DNA of 13,138 nucleotides from GCA-2686295 sp964402995 (lineage in GTDB: Archaea; Nanobdellota; Nanobdellia; Woesearchaeales; GCA-2686295): contig CAYOEA010000019.1 in assembly GCA_964402995.1 (NCBI GenBank), positions 1 through 13,138 of the forward strand, written 5' to 3'. The translations under genes and the position numbers were made by a program. Shown in pieces: positions 1 to 6,294 of the stretch (positions are counted from its first letter, which is position 1; every line of letters begins with the position of its first letter). The notes beneath the pieces are model-generated. The model did no database searches. It had not been told where the DNA came from and was given only the letters and a program-made list of their open reading frames with translations.

Positions 1-2574
1 GAAAATATTTTCCTTGTTTCTTTACAAACTAAGATTATTTTATTTGCTTTAGCTTTTGTGGCGTTTTTATTGTTTTCATCCATTAATTTTTGGATCGCAT
101 CAAAATTTAACAAGTCTAAAATTTCTTTTAAGATCAAATTATTACTATCTATGTTTGTTGCGTATTTTGTTGCTATGAATGTTTCAAATAGTTGGTTTAC
201 TGTTCTTCAATACTTTAAGCAATCTTCTTTTAATCTTGCAGATCCCATTTTTTTCAAAGATATTTCTTTCTATGTTTTTTCTTTACCTTTCATCTTAGTT
301 GTATGGAACTTTTTACTCGCAACTATTTTACTTACTTTAGTTTTTGTAATTTTAGATTATTTCCAAGATCATTTATTTGCTTTATTTAATCAAACTCAAG
401 ATGCTAACGCTTTAAATCTTAATTCAAAATCTAATATTCCTAAATTAAAAAAACCTGTTTTAACTCACTTAGCTGTTCTTGGCTCTTTTGTTTTTGTATT
501 ATTAGCGTTTAGACATTATCTTGCTAAATTCTCAATTATGTATTCTCAAAAAGGTATAGTTGTTGGTGCTGGTTATACTGATGTTATTGCGTTTCTTCCT
601 ATTATGAAATTTTTAATGATTCTTGCAGTTGTCGTTGCGGTTTTATTCTACGTTTGGATTTTTATTATTTCAAAAAATAAACAACTTCAAAGAAAACATA
701 TTCTTATTTATGCAATTATAATTTACTTAATAGTCTTTTTTATTGGTCCAACTCTTATTCCATCAGCTATTCAATCGTTAAAAGTTTCACCTAATGAGAT
801 TAATCTTGAAAAACCTTATATTGAAAATAATATCCAATTCACTAAAATTGCTTATGGTCTTGAATCTGTTGAAGAAAAAGATTTTAATGTGCAATTATCT
901 ATCACTGCTGATTCTTTAGAAGAAGCTTCTAAAACTATTGATAATGTTCGTATTCTTGATTGGCGTCCTTTAATTCAAACTTACAAACAAACTCAAGAAA
1001 TTCGTTTATACTATGATCTTTCAGATATTGACATAGATCGTTATGATATTGTTAATGAATATACTCAAGTCATGCTTGCGCCTCGTGAAATGAATCAAGC
1101 TAGAATTACTGAAAACGCAAAAACTTGGGTAAATCTACACATGGTTTATACTCATGGATATGGAGTTGTTGTTAGTCCTGTTAATTCAGTTACTAAAGAA
1201 GGGCTTCCTAATTATTTTGTTCAAGATATTCCACCTGTTTCTAATCTTGATGAAGCAAATCTAAGAATTGATACACCTCAAATTTATTATGGTGAAAAAG
1301 ATAATTTATTTGTTCTCGTAAATACTTTAACTAAAGAGTTTGATTATCCTGAGGGTAGTACAAATGCTTACATCCAATATGATGGTCAAGGTGGGGTTTT
1401 ACTTGATTCATTTGCTAAGAAACTTTTAATGGCTATTAAGTTCCTTGATATTAAAATTTTATTATCGTCAGATATTACAAAAGATAGTCGTATCATGTAT
1501 AAACGTAATATTCAAGATAGAATTTCAACCATTACTCCTTTCTTAAGTTTAGATGAAGATCCTTATTTAGTTATTAGTGAAGGTAAATTATTTTGGATTC
1601 AAGATGCTTATACTACTACTGATAATTTTCCTTACTCTGAGAAATTTGGAAATTTTAATTATATTAGAAATTCCGTAAAGATTGTTGTTGATGCTTATGA
1701 AGGCACTATTGATTATTATGTTGTTGATCCTAATGATCCTATAATTCAAACTTATGCTTCAATTTTTCCTCAACAATTCAAATCATACGACCTTATGTCT
1801 GCTGATTTAAAGAAACACGTAAGATATCCTGTTGACCTTTTCAAAGTCCAATCTAGCATTTATAGTATTTATCATATGCAAGATCCTACTGTATTTTATA
1901 ATAAAGAAGATGCTTGGCAAATTCCTTACGAAATTTATGGAACTGGTCAAAAAGTTCCTGTTCAACCTTATTATATCATTATGAAATTACCAGGCGAAGT
2001 AAAAGAAGAATTTGTTTTAATGAGCTCATTTACACCTATCCGTAAAGATAATATGATTGCATGGATGGCTGCTCGTTCAGATGGAGATAATTATGGTAAA
2101 TTATTACTATATAAATTTCCTAAAGATAAATTAGTTTATGGTCCTTTGCAAACAGAAGCAAAATTTGACCAAGACTCTGATATTTCTCAACAATTAACTT
2201 TATGGTCTCAACAAGGCTCAAGTGTAACTAGAGGTAATCTTCTTATTATTCCAATAAAAGATAGTCTACTATATATTGAACCTCTATACATTCAAGCAGA
2301 ACAAGGCCAATTACCTCAATTAAAGCGTATTTTAGTTTCAGATGGCGAACGTGTTGTCATGGAAGAAAGTCTAGAAGATGCCTTGCAAGTCTTATTTGGT
2401 GAAGCAAGTAAAAAAATCGTTGAAGAAGAAGAACTAGTTGATAAATCAAATGATGATTTAATTAAAGAAGCCCAAGATTATTATAATGTGATTCTTGATT
2501 CTTTTGGAAACGACTGGGATGAATTTGGTGAAAACTTCGACAAACTTGGCGAAGTCTTAGAAGAATTAAGTTAA
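1..2574 (+). CDS. UPF0182 family membrane protein, N-terminus cut by window edge
   Basis: The reading frame is open from base 1, so the GTG at 58 is not the true start; 857 residues are visible. About six hydrophobic segments lie in the first 255 residues (near 11-33, 45-63, 90-118, 157-177, 194-222 and 234-253). A long soluble, probably extracytoplasmic, domain follows. Family-like blocks include NEINLEKPYIENNIQFTKIA just after the last helix, YTHGYGVVVSPVN, GLPNYFVQDIPP, PQIYYGE, and near the end ESLEDALQVLFG. These match what I know of UPF0182 (PF03699), whose members are roughly 900-1000 residues, so about 40-100 residues are probably missing. The function of the family is unknown. The acidic C-terminal tail (EEEELVDKSNDD and beyond) is typical. 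The gene uses many T-ending codons such as CTT, GCT and CGT. Family assignment is firm; the role is not known. Confidence 0.9.
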   Translation, partial: ENIFLVSLQTKIILFALAFVAFLLFSSINFWIASKFNKSKISFKIKLLLSMFVAYFVAMNVSNSWFTVLQYFKQSSFNLADPIFFKDISFYVFSLPFILVVWNFLLATILLTLVFVILDYFQDHLFALFNQTQDANALNLNSKSNIPKLKKPVLTHLAVLGSFVFVLLAFRHYLAKFSIMYSQKGIVVGAGYTDVIAFLPIMKFLMILAVVVAVLFYVWIFIISKNKQLQRKHILIYAIIIYLIVFFIGPTLIPSAIQSLKVSPNEINLEKPYIENNIQFTKIAYGLESVEEKDFNVQLSITADSLEEASKTIDNVRILDWRPLIQTYKQTQEIRLYYDLSDIDIDRYDIVNEYTQVMLAPREMNQARITENAKTWVNLHMVYTHGYGVVVSPVNSVTKEGLPNYFVQDIPPVSNLDEANLRIDTPQIYYGEKDNLFVLVNTLTKEFDYPEGSTNAYIQYDGQGGVLLDSFAKKLLMAIKFLDIKILLSSDITKDSRIMYKRNIQDRISTITPFLSLDEDPYLVISEGKLFWIQDAYTTTDNFPYSEKFGNFNYIRNSVKIVVDAYEGTIDYYVVDPNDPIIQTYASIFPQQFKSYDLMSADLKKHVRYPVDLFKVQSSIYSIYHMQDPTVFYNKEDAWQIPYEIYGTGQKVPVQPYYIIMKLPGEVKEEFVLMSSFTPIRKDNMIAWMAARSDGDNYGKLLLYKFPKDKLVYGPLQTEAKFDQDSDISQQLTLWSQQGSSVTRGNLLIIPIKDSLLYIEPLYIQAEQGQLPQLKRILVSDGERVVMEESLEDALQVLFGEASKKIVEEEELVDKSNDDLIKEAQDYYNVILDSFGNDWDEFGENFDKLGEVLEELS

Positions 2575-2643
2575 TTATTTATTTTCTATTAAGATATTGA
2601 TTTCTTGGAATAGAATATGTGCTGACTGGGGATAAGAGGTGTA

Positions 2644-2700
2644 AGTTAATGCGTGGAGAAAAAAGATTTGAATATCGTTTTGGACGTATTCTTATTAACT
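2644..2700 (+). other. possible folded RNA element
   Basis: AGTTAAT at 2644-2650 pairs with ATTAACT at 2694-2700. Inside, GAATA-T-CG at 2670-2677 pairs with CG-TATTC at 2685-2691, with one bulged T and a 7-base loop. The stretch 2610-2660 is visibly richer in G than its surroundings, as structured RNAs in AT-rich genomes often are. I cannot match it to a known RNA family, and no convincing C/D or H/ACA box pattern was found. Confidence 0.25.
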
Positions 2701-2702
2701 AA
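2649..2702 (+). CDS. possible 17-residue micro-ORF with a strong Shine-Dalgarno
   Basis: An ATG at 2649 opens 17 codons, MRGEKRFEYRFGRILIN, ending in TAA. A GAGGTG at 2636-2641 matches the archaeal anti-Shine-Dalgarno (complement GGAGGTGAT) and ends 7 bases before the ATG, an ideal distance. No other intergenic ATG here has so good a site. The peptide is basic (five Arg, one Lys) with no recognisable domain. It lies between the UPF0182 gene and the promoter of the next gene, so it could be a small protein, a downstream cistron of UPF0182, or chance. The same bases can also fold (see 2644-2700), so an RNA element is an alternative. Confidence 0.3.
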   Translation: MRGEKRFEYRFGRILIN

Positions 2703-2710
2703 TTAGAAAT

Positions 2711-2720
2711 ACTTTTAAAT
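2711..2720 (+). promoter_or_regulatory. TATA-like box for the 2742 gene
   Basis: ACTTTTAAAT lies with its centre about 26 bases before the ATG at 2742. This is the distance expected between an archaeal TATA box and a start codon on a leaderless mRNA. No Shine-Dalgarno precedes that ATG. Confidence 0.5.
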
Positions 2721-2741
2721 TCTAATAAACTTAGTATTAAT

Positions 2742-2981
2742 ATGTCGTTCATAAAGAAAATTCTTCAAACTTGGCATTATATTCTTGGATTCATTGTAGG
2801 TATAATTATTTTCTATCTTGGAACAACAAGAATCTCACTTGGTATAAGCGGGTTGAGAATATCTGATCCTTACACAGCTCATTTTATGAATACGGGGTTA
2901 TTATATATTAATATTGGTTTGTTAATACTGATTGCACTTGCAATTGGAATTACATATTCTTTAACAAAATCTAAAAAATAG
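2742..2981 (+). CDS. small two-helix membrane protein, unknown
   Basis: A 79-residue protein that I do not recognise. Two hydrophobic segments (about residues 11-30 and 52-73) are joined by a short polar loop containing GLRISDPYTAHF. The N-terminus (KKILQTWH) and C-terminus (SLTKSKK) are basic, so both ends probably face the cytoplasm as a helical hairpin. It has its own TATA-like box upstream and a hairpin plus T-run downstream, so it is probably a single-gene transcript. It stands just before the ImmA/PIN operon and could belong to that island, but nothing in the sequence proves it. Confidence 0.65.
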   Translation: MSFIKKILQTWHYILGFIVGIIIFYLGTTRISLGISGLRISDPYTAHFMNTGLLYINIGLLILIALAIGITYSLTKSKK

Positions 2982-3039
2982 TAGTTTGCCAGGGCGTATC
3001 TTTTTCGATGATAAAATAAATTTTCATTAAATATACTAT

Positions 3040-3060
3040 AAATATGAACAATATTTTTTT
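3040..3060 (+). terminator. hairpin plus T-run after the 2742 gene
   Basis: AAATAT (3040-3045), a five-base loop GAACA, then ATATTT (3051-3056) running into an uninterrupted T-run to 3060. The T-run alone would serve as an archaeal terminator. It lies just before the promoter of the next operon. Confidence 0.45.
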
Positions 3061-3068
3061 AGGACAAG

Positions 3069-3078
3069 TTATATATAT
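3069..3078 (+). promoter_or_regulatory. TATA box of the 3100-5337 operon
   Basis: TTATATATAT is centred about 26 bases before the ATG at 3100, which fits a leaderless archaeal transcript starting at or next to the ATG. It is among the clearest TATA boxes in the window, and the three genes behind it are almost contiguous. Confidence 0.6.
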
Positions 3079-3099
3079 CTCTTCGATATAAACAGTTTA

Positions 3100-3519
3100 A
3101 TGAATTCAAAAGCAAATAACTGGAGTATACTGATTCAAATAATATCCATACTTGCAGTTATGATAGCAACTTATTTCCAAACAAAAACCTCTGATAATAA
3201 CACCAGTTCTTCAACATTAATTGTATTTGGAATACTTGTAGGAGTGGTTGTTTTAAGTTTTGTTGTAACATGGTTTGTTTCAAAATATAAAGAAATATCT
3301 CTTCTTTTAAAAGAAAATTCTAAAGAGATGCAAGAAACACGTAAGCAAATTAGACAGGAAAAACGATTTATCGAGATTGAAAAAAAATTAGCAGTTTTAG
3401 ACGCAGTTAGTAATTCTAAGAGAAAAGATAAAAAAGGGCAAATTGACCCTCGTTTTTTATTAGTTATAATAATATTAATAATCTTGTTTGTATACTTGAA
3501 TCAAATTGGAGTAGTTTAA
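3100..3519 (+). CDS. membrane protein with cytoplasmic coiled coil, unknown
   Basis: A 139-residue protein with no family I recognise. Hydrophobic segments lie near residues 9-25, 38-60 and 118-136. Between the second and third is a long charged stretch (about 63-105, containing KEMQETRKQIRQEKRFIEIE) predicted by eye to form a helical coiled coil. QIDPRFLLVIIIL begins the final helix, and the end is hydrophobic. It is the first gene of the operon, with a leaderless promoter. Its stop is followed after one base by the start of the ImmA/IrrE gene, so the two are surely co-transcribed and probably translationally linked. A membrane sensor, anchor or effector for the peptidase/PIN pair is a reasonable inference, but only from position. 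Confidence 0.7.
   Translation: MNSKANNWSILIQIISILAVMIATYFQTKTSDNNTSSSTLIVFGILVGVVVLSFVVTWFVSKYKEISLLLKENSKEMQETRKQIRQEKRFIEIEKKLAVLDAVSNSKRKDKKGQIDPRFLLVIIILIILFVYLNQIGVV
3508..3511 (+). promoter_or_regulatory. Shine-Dalgarno for the ImmA/IrrE gene
   Basis: GGAG ends 9 bases before the ATG at 3521 and lies inside the last codons of the preceding gene. It supports internal re-initiation within one operon. Confidence 0.5.
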
Positions 3520-3520
3520 A

Positions 3521-4765
3521 ATGGATAACATAAATAAAAATCCACTTGTTCCTTTAAACAATAAACGTTTAGAATATTTATTGGAATTATATGGTCTTTC
3601 TAATCAACAATTCTTAAAATTAATTAATATCAATCAAAATAATCTTCCGAGAAAAAGACCTTTATTCACTGAAGAAACTTTAAATATTGCTTTAAAGGAA
3701 ACCATGAAAATACCTCTTTATACTGTAAAAGCTATTGATAAGGTTTTTAATAAAGGTTTATTGTGGTATATCACTGCAAGACCCCTATCAAAATCAGAAT
3801 CTAGCAGTATTTTTTTTAGGAAAAATAAATTTAATTCAGAATTAAATCTACAATCAAAGAAAGTCACTAATAATTTTGAGAAGAAAAAGTTTGAAATACA
3901 AAATCTTTGTGCTTCAATAGATTTTGACCCTAAGCGAAATTTAAAAACTCACATTTTATCTGAAAATCCAAGACAGATAGCAAATGAATTTAGAAAAGAA
4001 TTCAAAATTATTGAAACACGTTTAATAAAAAATAAACGGTTAAAAAAACCAACTAAAGAACGAGAATATCTTAGAAATTTAATGACCGTTATAGAAGATT
4101 ATAATATTTTTGTTTTTGAGTTTATTGAAAACCATAACCAAAAAGAAGTTGTTAATTTTGATGGATTTTTTATGAGTCCAAATGTGATAGTTGTAAAAAA
4201 ACAATATTATCCAAAAAGAGAAATATTCACACTATTACATGAATTCGCTCATTATTTATTAAATATAGAAGAAATTGATGAAATAAACGAGAAAACAAAT
4301 TTAACTTCAAACTTACATGAACGTTGGTGTAATGATTTTGTTTATTATTTCTTAATAGAGGAACAAGATGAATTTATAAATAAATTAGAACTTGCTACGC
4401 CAAAGAATAATTATTATAAATATGAGCTTACTGAATTAGCAAAATCAAGTCTTATTAGTGTTTCTTCCTTATATACAAGACTTAAAATTCTAAATAAAAT
4501 AGATGGCCAAACATATTACAAAATTATGTTGGATATTACAGAGATGGCAAATAAAAAAAGAATTGAAGAAAAAGCAAGAAACAAAGAGGAACGTGAAAAA
4601 CAAAAGGCTTTAGGCAACCTAGGAGGATTTGCAATTAAGCCAATACAATCAAATCTATTTAAAGAAGTAGTTAAATTTAATTATTTTCAAGGAAACATAA
4701 GTGAGAATACTTTATGCAAATATTTGAGAATTAGACCTGAAAGCATACAAAAAGAGATATATTAA
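3521..4765 (+). CDS. ImmA/IrrE-type metallopeptidase with HTH-like N-terminus
   Basis: A 414-residue protein. The zinc-peptidase motif HEFAH is at residues 240-244, and ERWCN at 267-271 probably supplies the third metal ligand (E267), as in the ImmA/IrrE (DUF955, COG2856) family. The N-terminal 75 residues (RLEYLLELYGLSNQQFLKLI and on) look like the degenerate Xre-type helix-turn-helix that precedes this peptidase in many members. Near the C-terminus, GNISENTLCKYLRIRPESI matches the usual family ending, where G-x-IS and a small helical module occur. A lysine/glutamate-rich helix lies at about 341-364. In known cases such proteases cut a repressor or partner to induce genes or release a toxin. 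It follows the membrane protein after one base and precedes the PIN gene by two, so it is very probably the regulator or antitoxin-like partner of the PIN protein. Family call strong, partner role inferred. Confidence 0.85.
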   Translation: MDNINKNPLVPLNNKRLEYLLELYGLSNQQFLKLININQNNLPRKRPLFTEETLNIALKETMKIPLYTVKAIDKVFNKGLLWYITARPLSKSESSSIFFRKNKFNSELNLQSKKVTNNFEKKKFEIQNLCASIDFDPKRNLKTHILSENPRQIANEFRKEFKIIETRLIKNKRLKKPTKEREYLRNLMTVIEDYNIFVFEFIENHNQKEVVNFDGFFMSPNVIVVKKQYYPKREIFTLLHEFAHYLLNIEEIDEINEKTNLTSNLHERWCNDFVYYFLIEEQDEFINKLELATPKNNYYKYELTELAKSSLISVSSLYTRLKILNKIDGQTYYKIMLDITEMANKKRIEEKARNKEEREKQKALGNLGGFAIKPIQSNLFKEVVKFNYFQGNISENTLCKYLRIRPESIQKEIY

Positions 4766-4767
4766 AG

Positions 4768-5337
4768 ATGATATTAATTATAGATAATTGCAGTATAAGT
4801 GATTTTTTTAAATACTACTCCTTCGATAAGGATCATCAAAAAAAAGTATTCTCAAAATTATTAACATTTCTTAAAGATAAAATTTTATGTGATGAAATTA
4901 TAATTATAGATAAAGTTTATGCCGAAATGCTTAGAATGCCTAAAACAACAGAGATTAAAGAGTTCCAAAGAGAAATAAAACATAAAATTATAGATACAGA
5001 TTATTTGGTTGTTGAAGTTGATGAATTAACCATGAAATATTTCATAGAAGAAAATAAAAAATATTACAAATATGATGACGATAGAATACGATCTGCATTA
5101 GATGGTTATCTTGATCGTCATGCAGATTTATATCTTATCGCATATTCTAATAAGCTAAAAGAAGAAGGTAAAAAACCAATAATTATATCTGAGGAATCTA
5201 TGAAAAGTGATAATAAACTTATTGAGAAGATCCCTACTATTTGCAAAATCACAAATGAAAATATTGATTATAAAAATATACCTAACATTTTATTTGAAAT
5301 TTATAAAGATGAATTAAAATTTAAATTAAATGAGTAA
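4768..5337 (+). CDS. DUF4411-like PIN-domain nuclease, putative toxin
   Basis: A 189-residue protein with PIN-type acidic positions: D6 in LIIDNCSI, E53 in KVYAEMLR and D120 in RHADLYLIAYS. A fourth is supplied by E142/E143 in IIISEES. The KIPTIC stretch near 155-160 and the short tail resemble DUF4411 (PF14367), a VapC-like PIN group often found next to DUF955/ImmA proteins. PIN toxins are metal-dependent ribonucleases, commonly cutting tRNA or rRNA. All candidate catalytic acids are present, so the protein could be active. It begins two bases after the peptidase stop with only a weak purine-rich stretch (AAAGAGAT) upstream, consistent with translational coupling. Base composition is extremely AT-rich, like its operon partners. 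Target RNA and true toxicity are unknown. Confidence 0.75.
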   Translation: MILIIDNCSISDFFKYYSFDKDHQKKVFSKLLTFLKDKILCDEIIIIDKVYAEMLRMPKTTEIKEFQREIKHKIIDTDYLVVEVDELTMKYFIEENKKYYKYDDDRIRSALDGYLDRHADLYLIAYSNKLKEEGKKPIIISEESMKSDNKLIEKIPTICKITNENIDYKNIPNILFEIYKDELKFKLNE

Positions 5338-5488
5338 CATTATTAAAAAGATTATTTCTAAATATTAATAAGCACAATAAATTTGGTCAATATTAGATTA
5401 CATTCTTGAATAAATCTTTGTCTCTATGATCAGTGAATGTTTTTTATTCGAAAAAATTAAATAGTTAACAATTCAAAATTAAAGATAA
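5338..5488 (+). other. gap between PIN and HNH genes
   Basis: This stretch of about 150 bases holds no convincing gene. A 12-codon ATG frame at 5427 has no ribosome site. A weak imperfect hairpin near 5359-5397 (CTAAATATT with AATATTAG) may end the operon, and the right part carries the promoter of the HNH gene. Confidence 0.4.
5454..5465 (+). promoter_or_regulatory. TATA-like box for the HNH gene
   Basis: AAATTAAATAGT is centred about 29 bases before the ATG at 5489, in the position used by the other leaderless genes of the window. It is a weaker match than the boxes at 3069 or 8716. Confidence 0.4.
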
Positions 5489-5956
5489 ATGGTAAGAGAA
5501 CCAATTAAAGCATCAATAAAGAAATTAGTTGATGTAAGAGTAAAAAAGAAACATGGAAGATTAGTTTGTGAAAAATGCAAATCTAAGCCAAGAGGTGTAA
5601 CTTTACAATATCATCATAAAAATATGAAAAATTATGATAATACTTCTTCTAATATAATGTTAGTTTGTCCAAATTGTCACACAATACTCCATAATAAAGT
5701 AAAAACTCATATCCATAGAGATTTGTTTGGTAATAAAACACGAGTTACACGAGTTAGAAAGAAAAAAATCATTCCAAAAGTAAAAAAACAAAAAGTTGGA
5801 GAAACTGTTGTTAAAAAGCTTAAAGATAGTTCTGGTAAATTAAGATCTTATAATGTGAAAAAGATTGCAACAGGGAAATATAAGAAAACTCTTGTTAAAC
5901 CAAAAAAGAAACCCGCAAAGAAAAAAAGGAGCTCAAATTCTTTCTTTAAATGGTGA
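5489..5956 (+). CDS. HNH-endonuclease-like protein with lysine-rich tail
   Basis: A 155-residue protein. Residues 22-70 form a zinc-bound HNH module: C27-x2-C30, then H42-H43, N55 and C60-x2-C63-H64, with a further H68. The order His-His, Asn, Cys-x2-Cys-His is the standard HNH layout, so the metal-binding and catalytic positions look intact. From about residue 80 to the end the chain is extremely basic (for example TLVKPKKKPAKKKR), with no recognised fold, and is likely a nucleic-acid-binding tail. HNH proteins of this size serve in restriction, phage, intron or defence contexts. Here it lies 151 bases after the PIN gene under its own probable promoter. Whether it cuts DNA, and whether it belongs with the ImmA/PIN operon, is open. 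Confidence 0.75.
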   Translation: MVREPIKASIKKLVDVRVKKKHGRLVCEKCKSKPRGVTLQYHHKNMKNYDNTSSNIMLVCPNCHTILHNKVKTHIHRDLFGNKTRVTRVRKKKIIPKVKKQKVGETVVKKLKDSSGKLRSYNVKKIATGKYKKTLVKPKKKPAKKKRSSNSFFKW

Positions 5957-6071
5957 TATAGACTTAATCATTTCATTTGTGTCACAGTTTTATGTTTTAA
6001 AGCACACATTCGTATTATTTTAGATTAGTTTTTTCATTTAATTCTTTTGTATTGTATTAAATCTTCGAAAT

Positions 6072-6083
6072 GTTTATAAAATA
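6072..6083 (+). promoter_or_regulatory. TATA box of tRNA-Gly
   Basis: GTTTATAAAATA is centred about 39 bases before the mature tRNA 5' end. With an initiation site some 26 bases downstream, this gives a short 5' leader of around a dozen bases to be removed by RNase P. Confidence 0.6.
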
Positions 6084-6115
6084 ACGTAAATTCAATAATT
6101 TAAACAAACATTATC

Positions 6116-6187
6116 GCGCCGATAGTATAATGGTTAGTATCCCGGCCTTCCAAGCCGGTGATCTGGGTTCGAATCCCAGTCGGCGCA
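6116..6187 (+). tRNA. tRNA-Gly (anticodon UCC)
   Basis: A 72-base cloverleaf. The 7-bp acceptor stem is GCGCCGA with TCGGCGC, followed by discriminator A. The D arm has GTAT on both sides around AATGGTTA, held partly by G-U pairs. The anticodon stem CCGGC/GCCGG closes the loop CTTCCAA with anticodon TCC. A four-base variable loop follows, then the T arm CTGGG/CCCAG around TTCGAAT. CCA is not encoded and no intron is present. It decodes GGA (and by wobble GGG) codons. A T-rich stretch from about 6210 can end transcription. Confidence 0.97.
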
Positions 6188-6263
6188 TATTCATTCTAAG
6201 TTAATGCGTATTTATTGCTATTTTCGAAGATTTAACTTCAATTCTATTCAAAGATATGAAAAA

Positions 6264-6275
6264 CTTTATAAAAAT
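6264..6275 (+). promoter_or_regulatory. TATA box of the DsbA-like gene
   Basis: CTTTATAAAAAT is centred about 26 bases before the ATG at 6295. No Shine-Dalgarno is seen, so the mRNA is probably leaderless, which also supports this ATG as the true start. Confidence 0.6.
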
Positions 6276-6294
6276 ATCCGCGCGAGCTATGTGA

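Larger units (their letters stand above)
6057..6235. repeat. 14-bp inverted repeat flanking tRNA-Gly
   Basis: TTAAATCTTCGAAA at 6057-6070 and its exact reverse complement TTTCGAAGATTTAA at 6222-6235 enclose the tRNA gene. The left arm abuts the tRNA TATA box; the right arm lies 35 bases after the tRNA end and about 30 before the TATA box of the next gene. No transposase is present. The left part of the gap (5957-6056) holds nothing else that I can identify. Confidence 0.6.

Noticed and set aside
3043..3090. 15-codon frame (MNNIFLGQV...) before the 3100 gene
   Set aside because: It has no ribosome site and covers the terminator and TATA box of the operon.
2642..6209. 13-mer TAAGTTAATGCGT at 2642-2654 and 6197-6209
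   Set aside because: Repeats of this length are expected several times by chance in 13 kb of such AT-rich DNA, and the surroundings differ. The ATG frame following the second copy (from 6202) runs into the 6295 gene and has no ribosome site.
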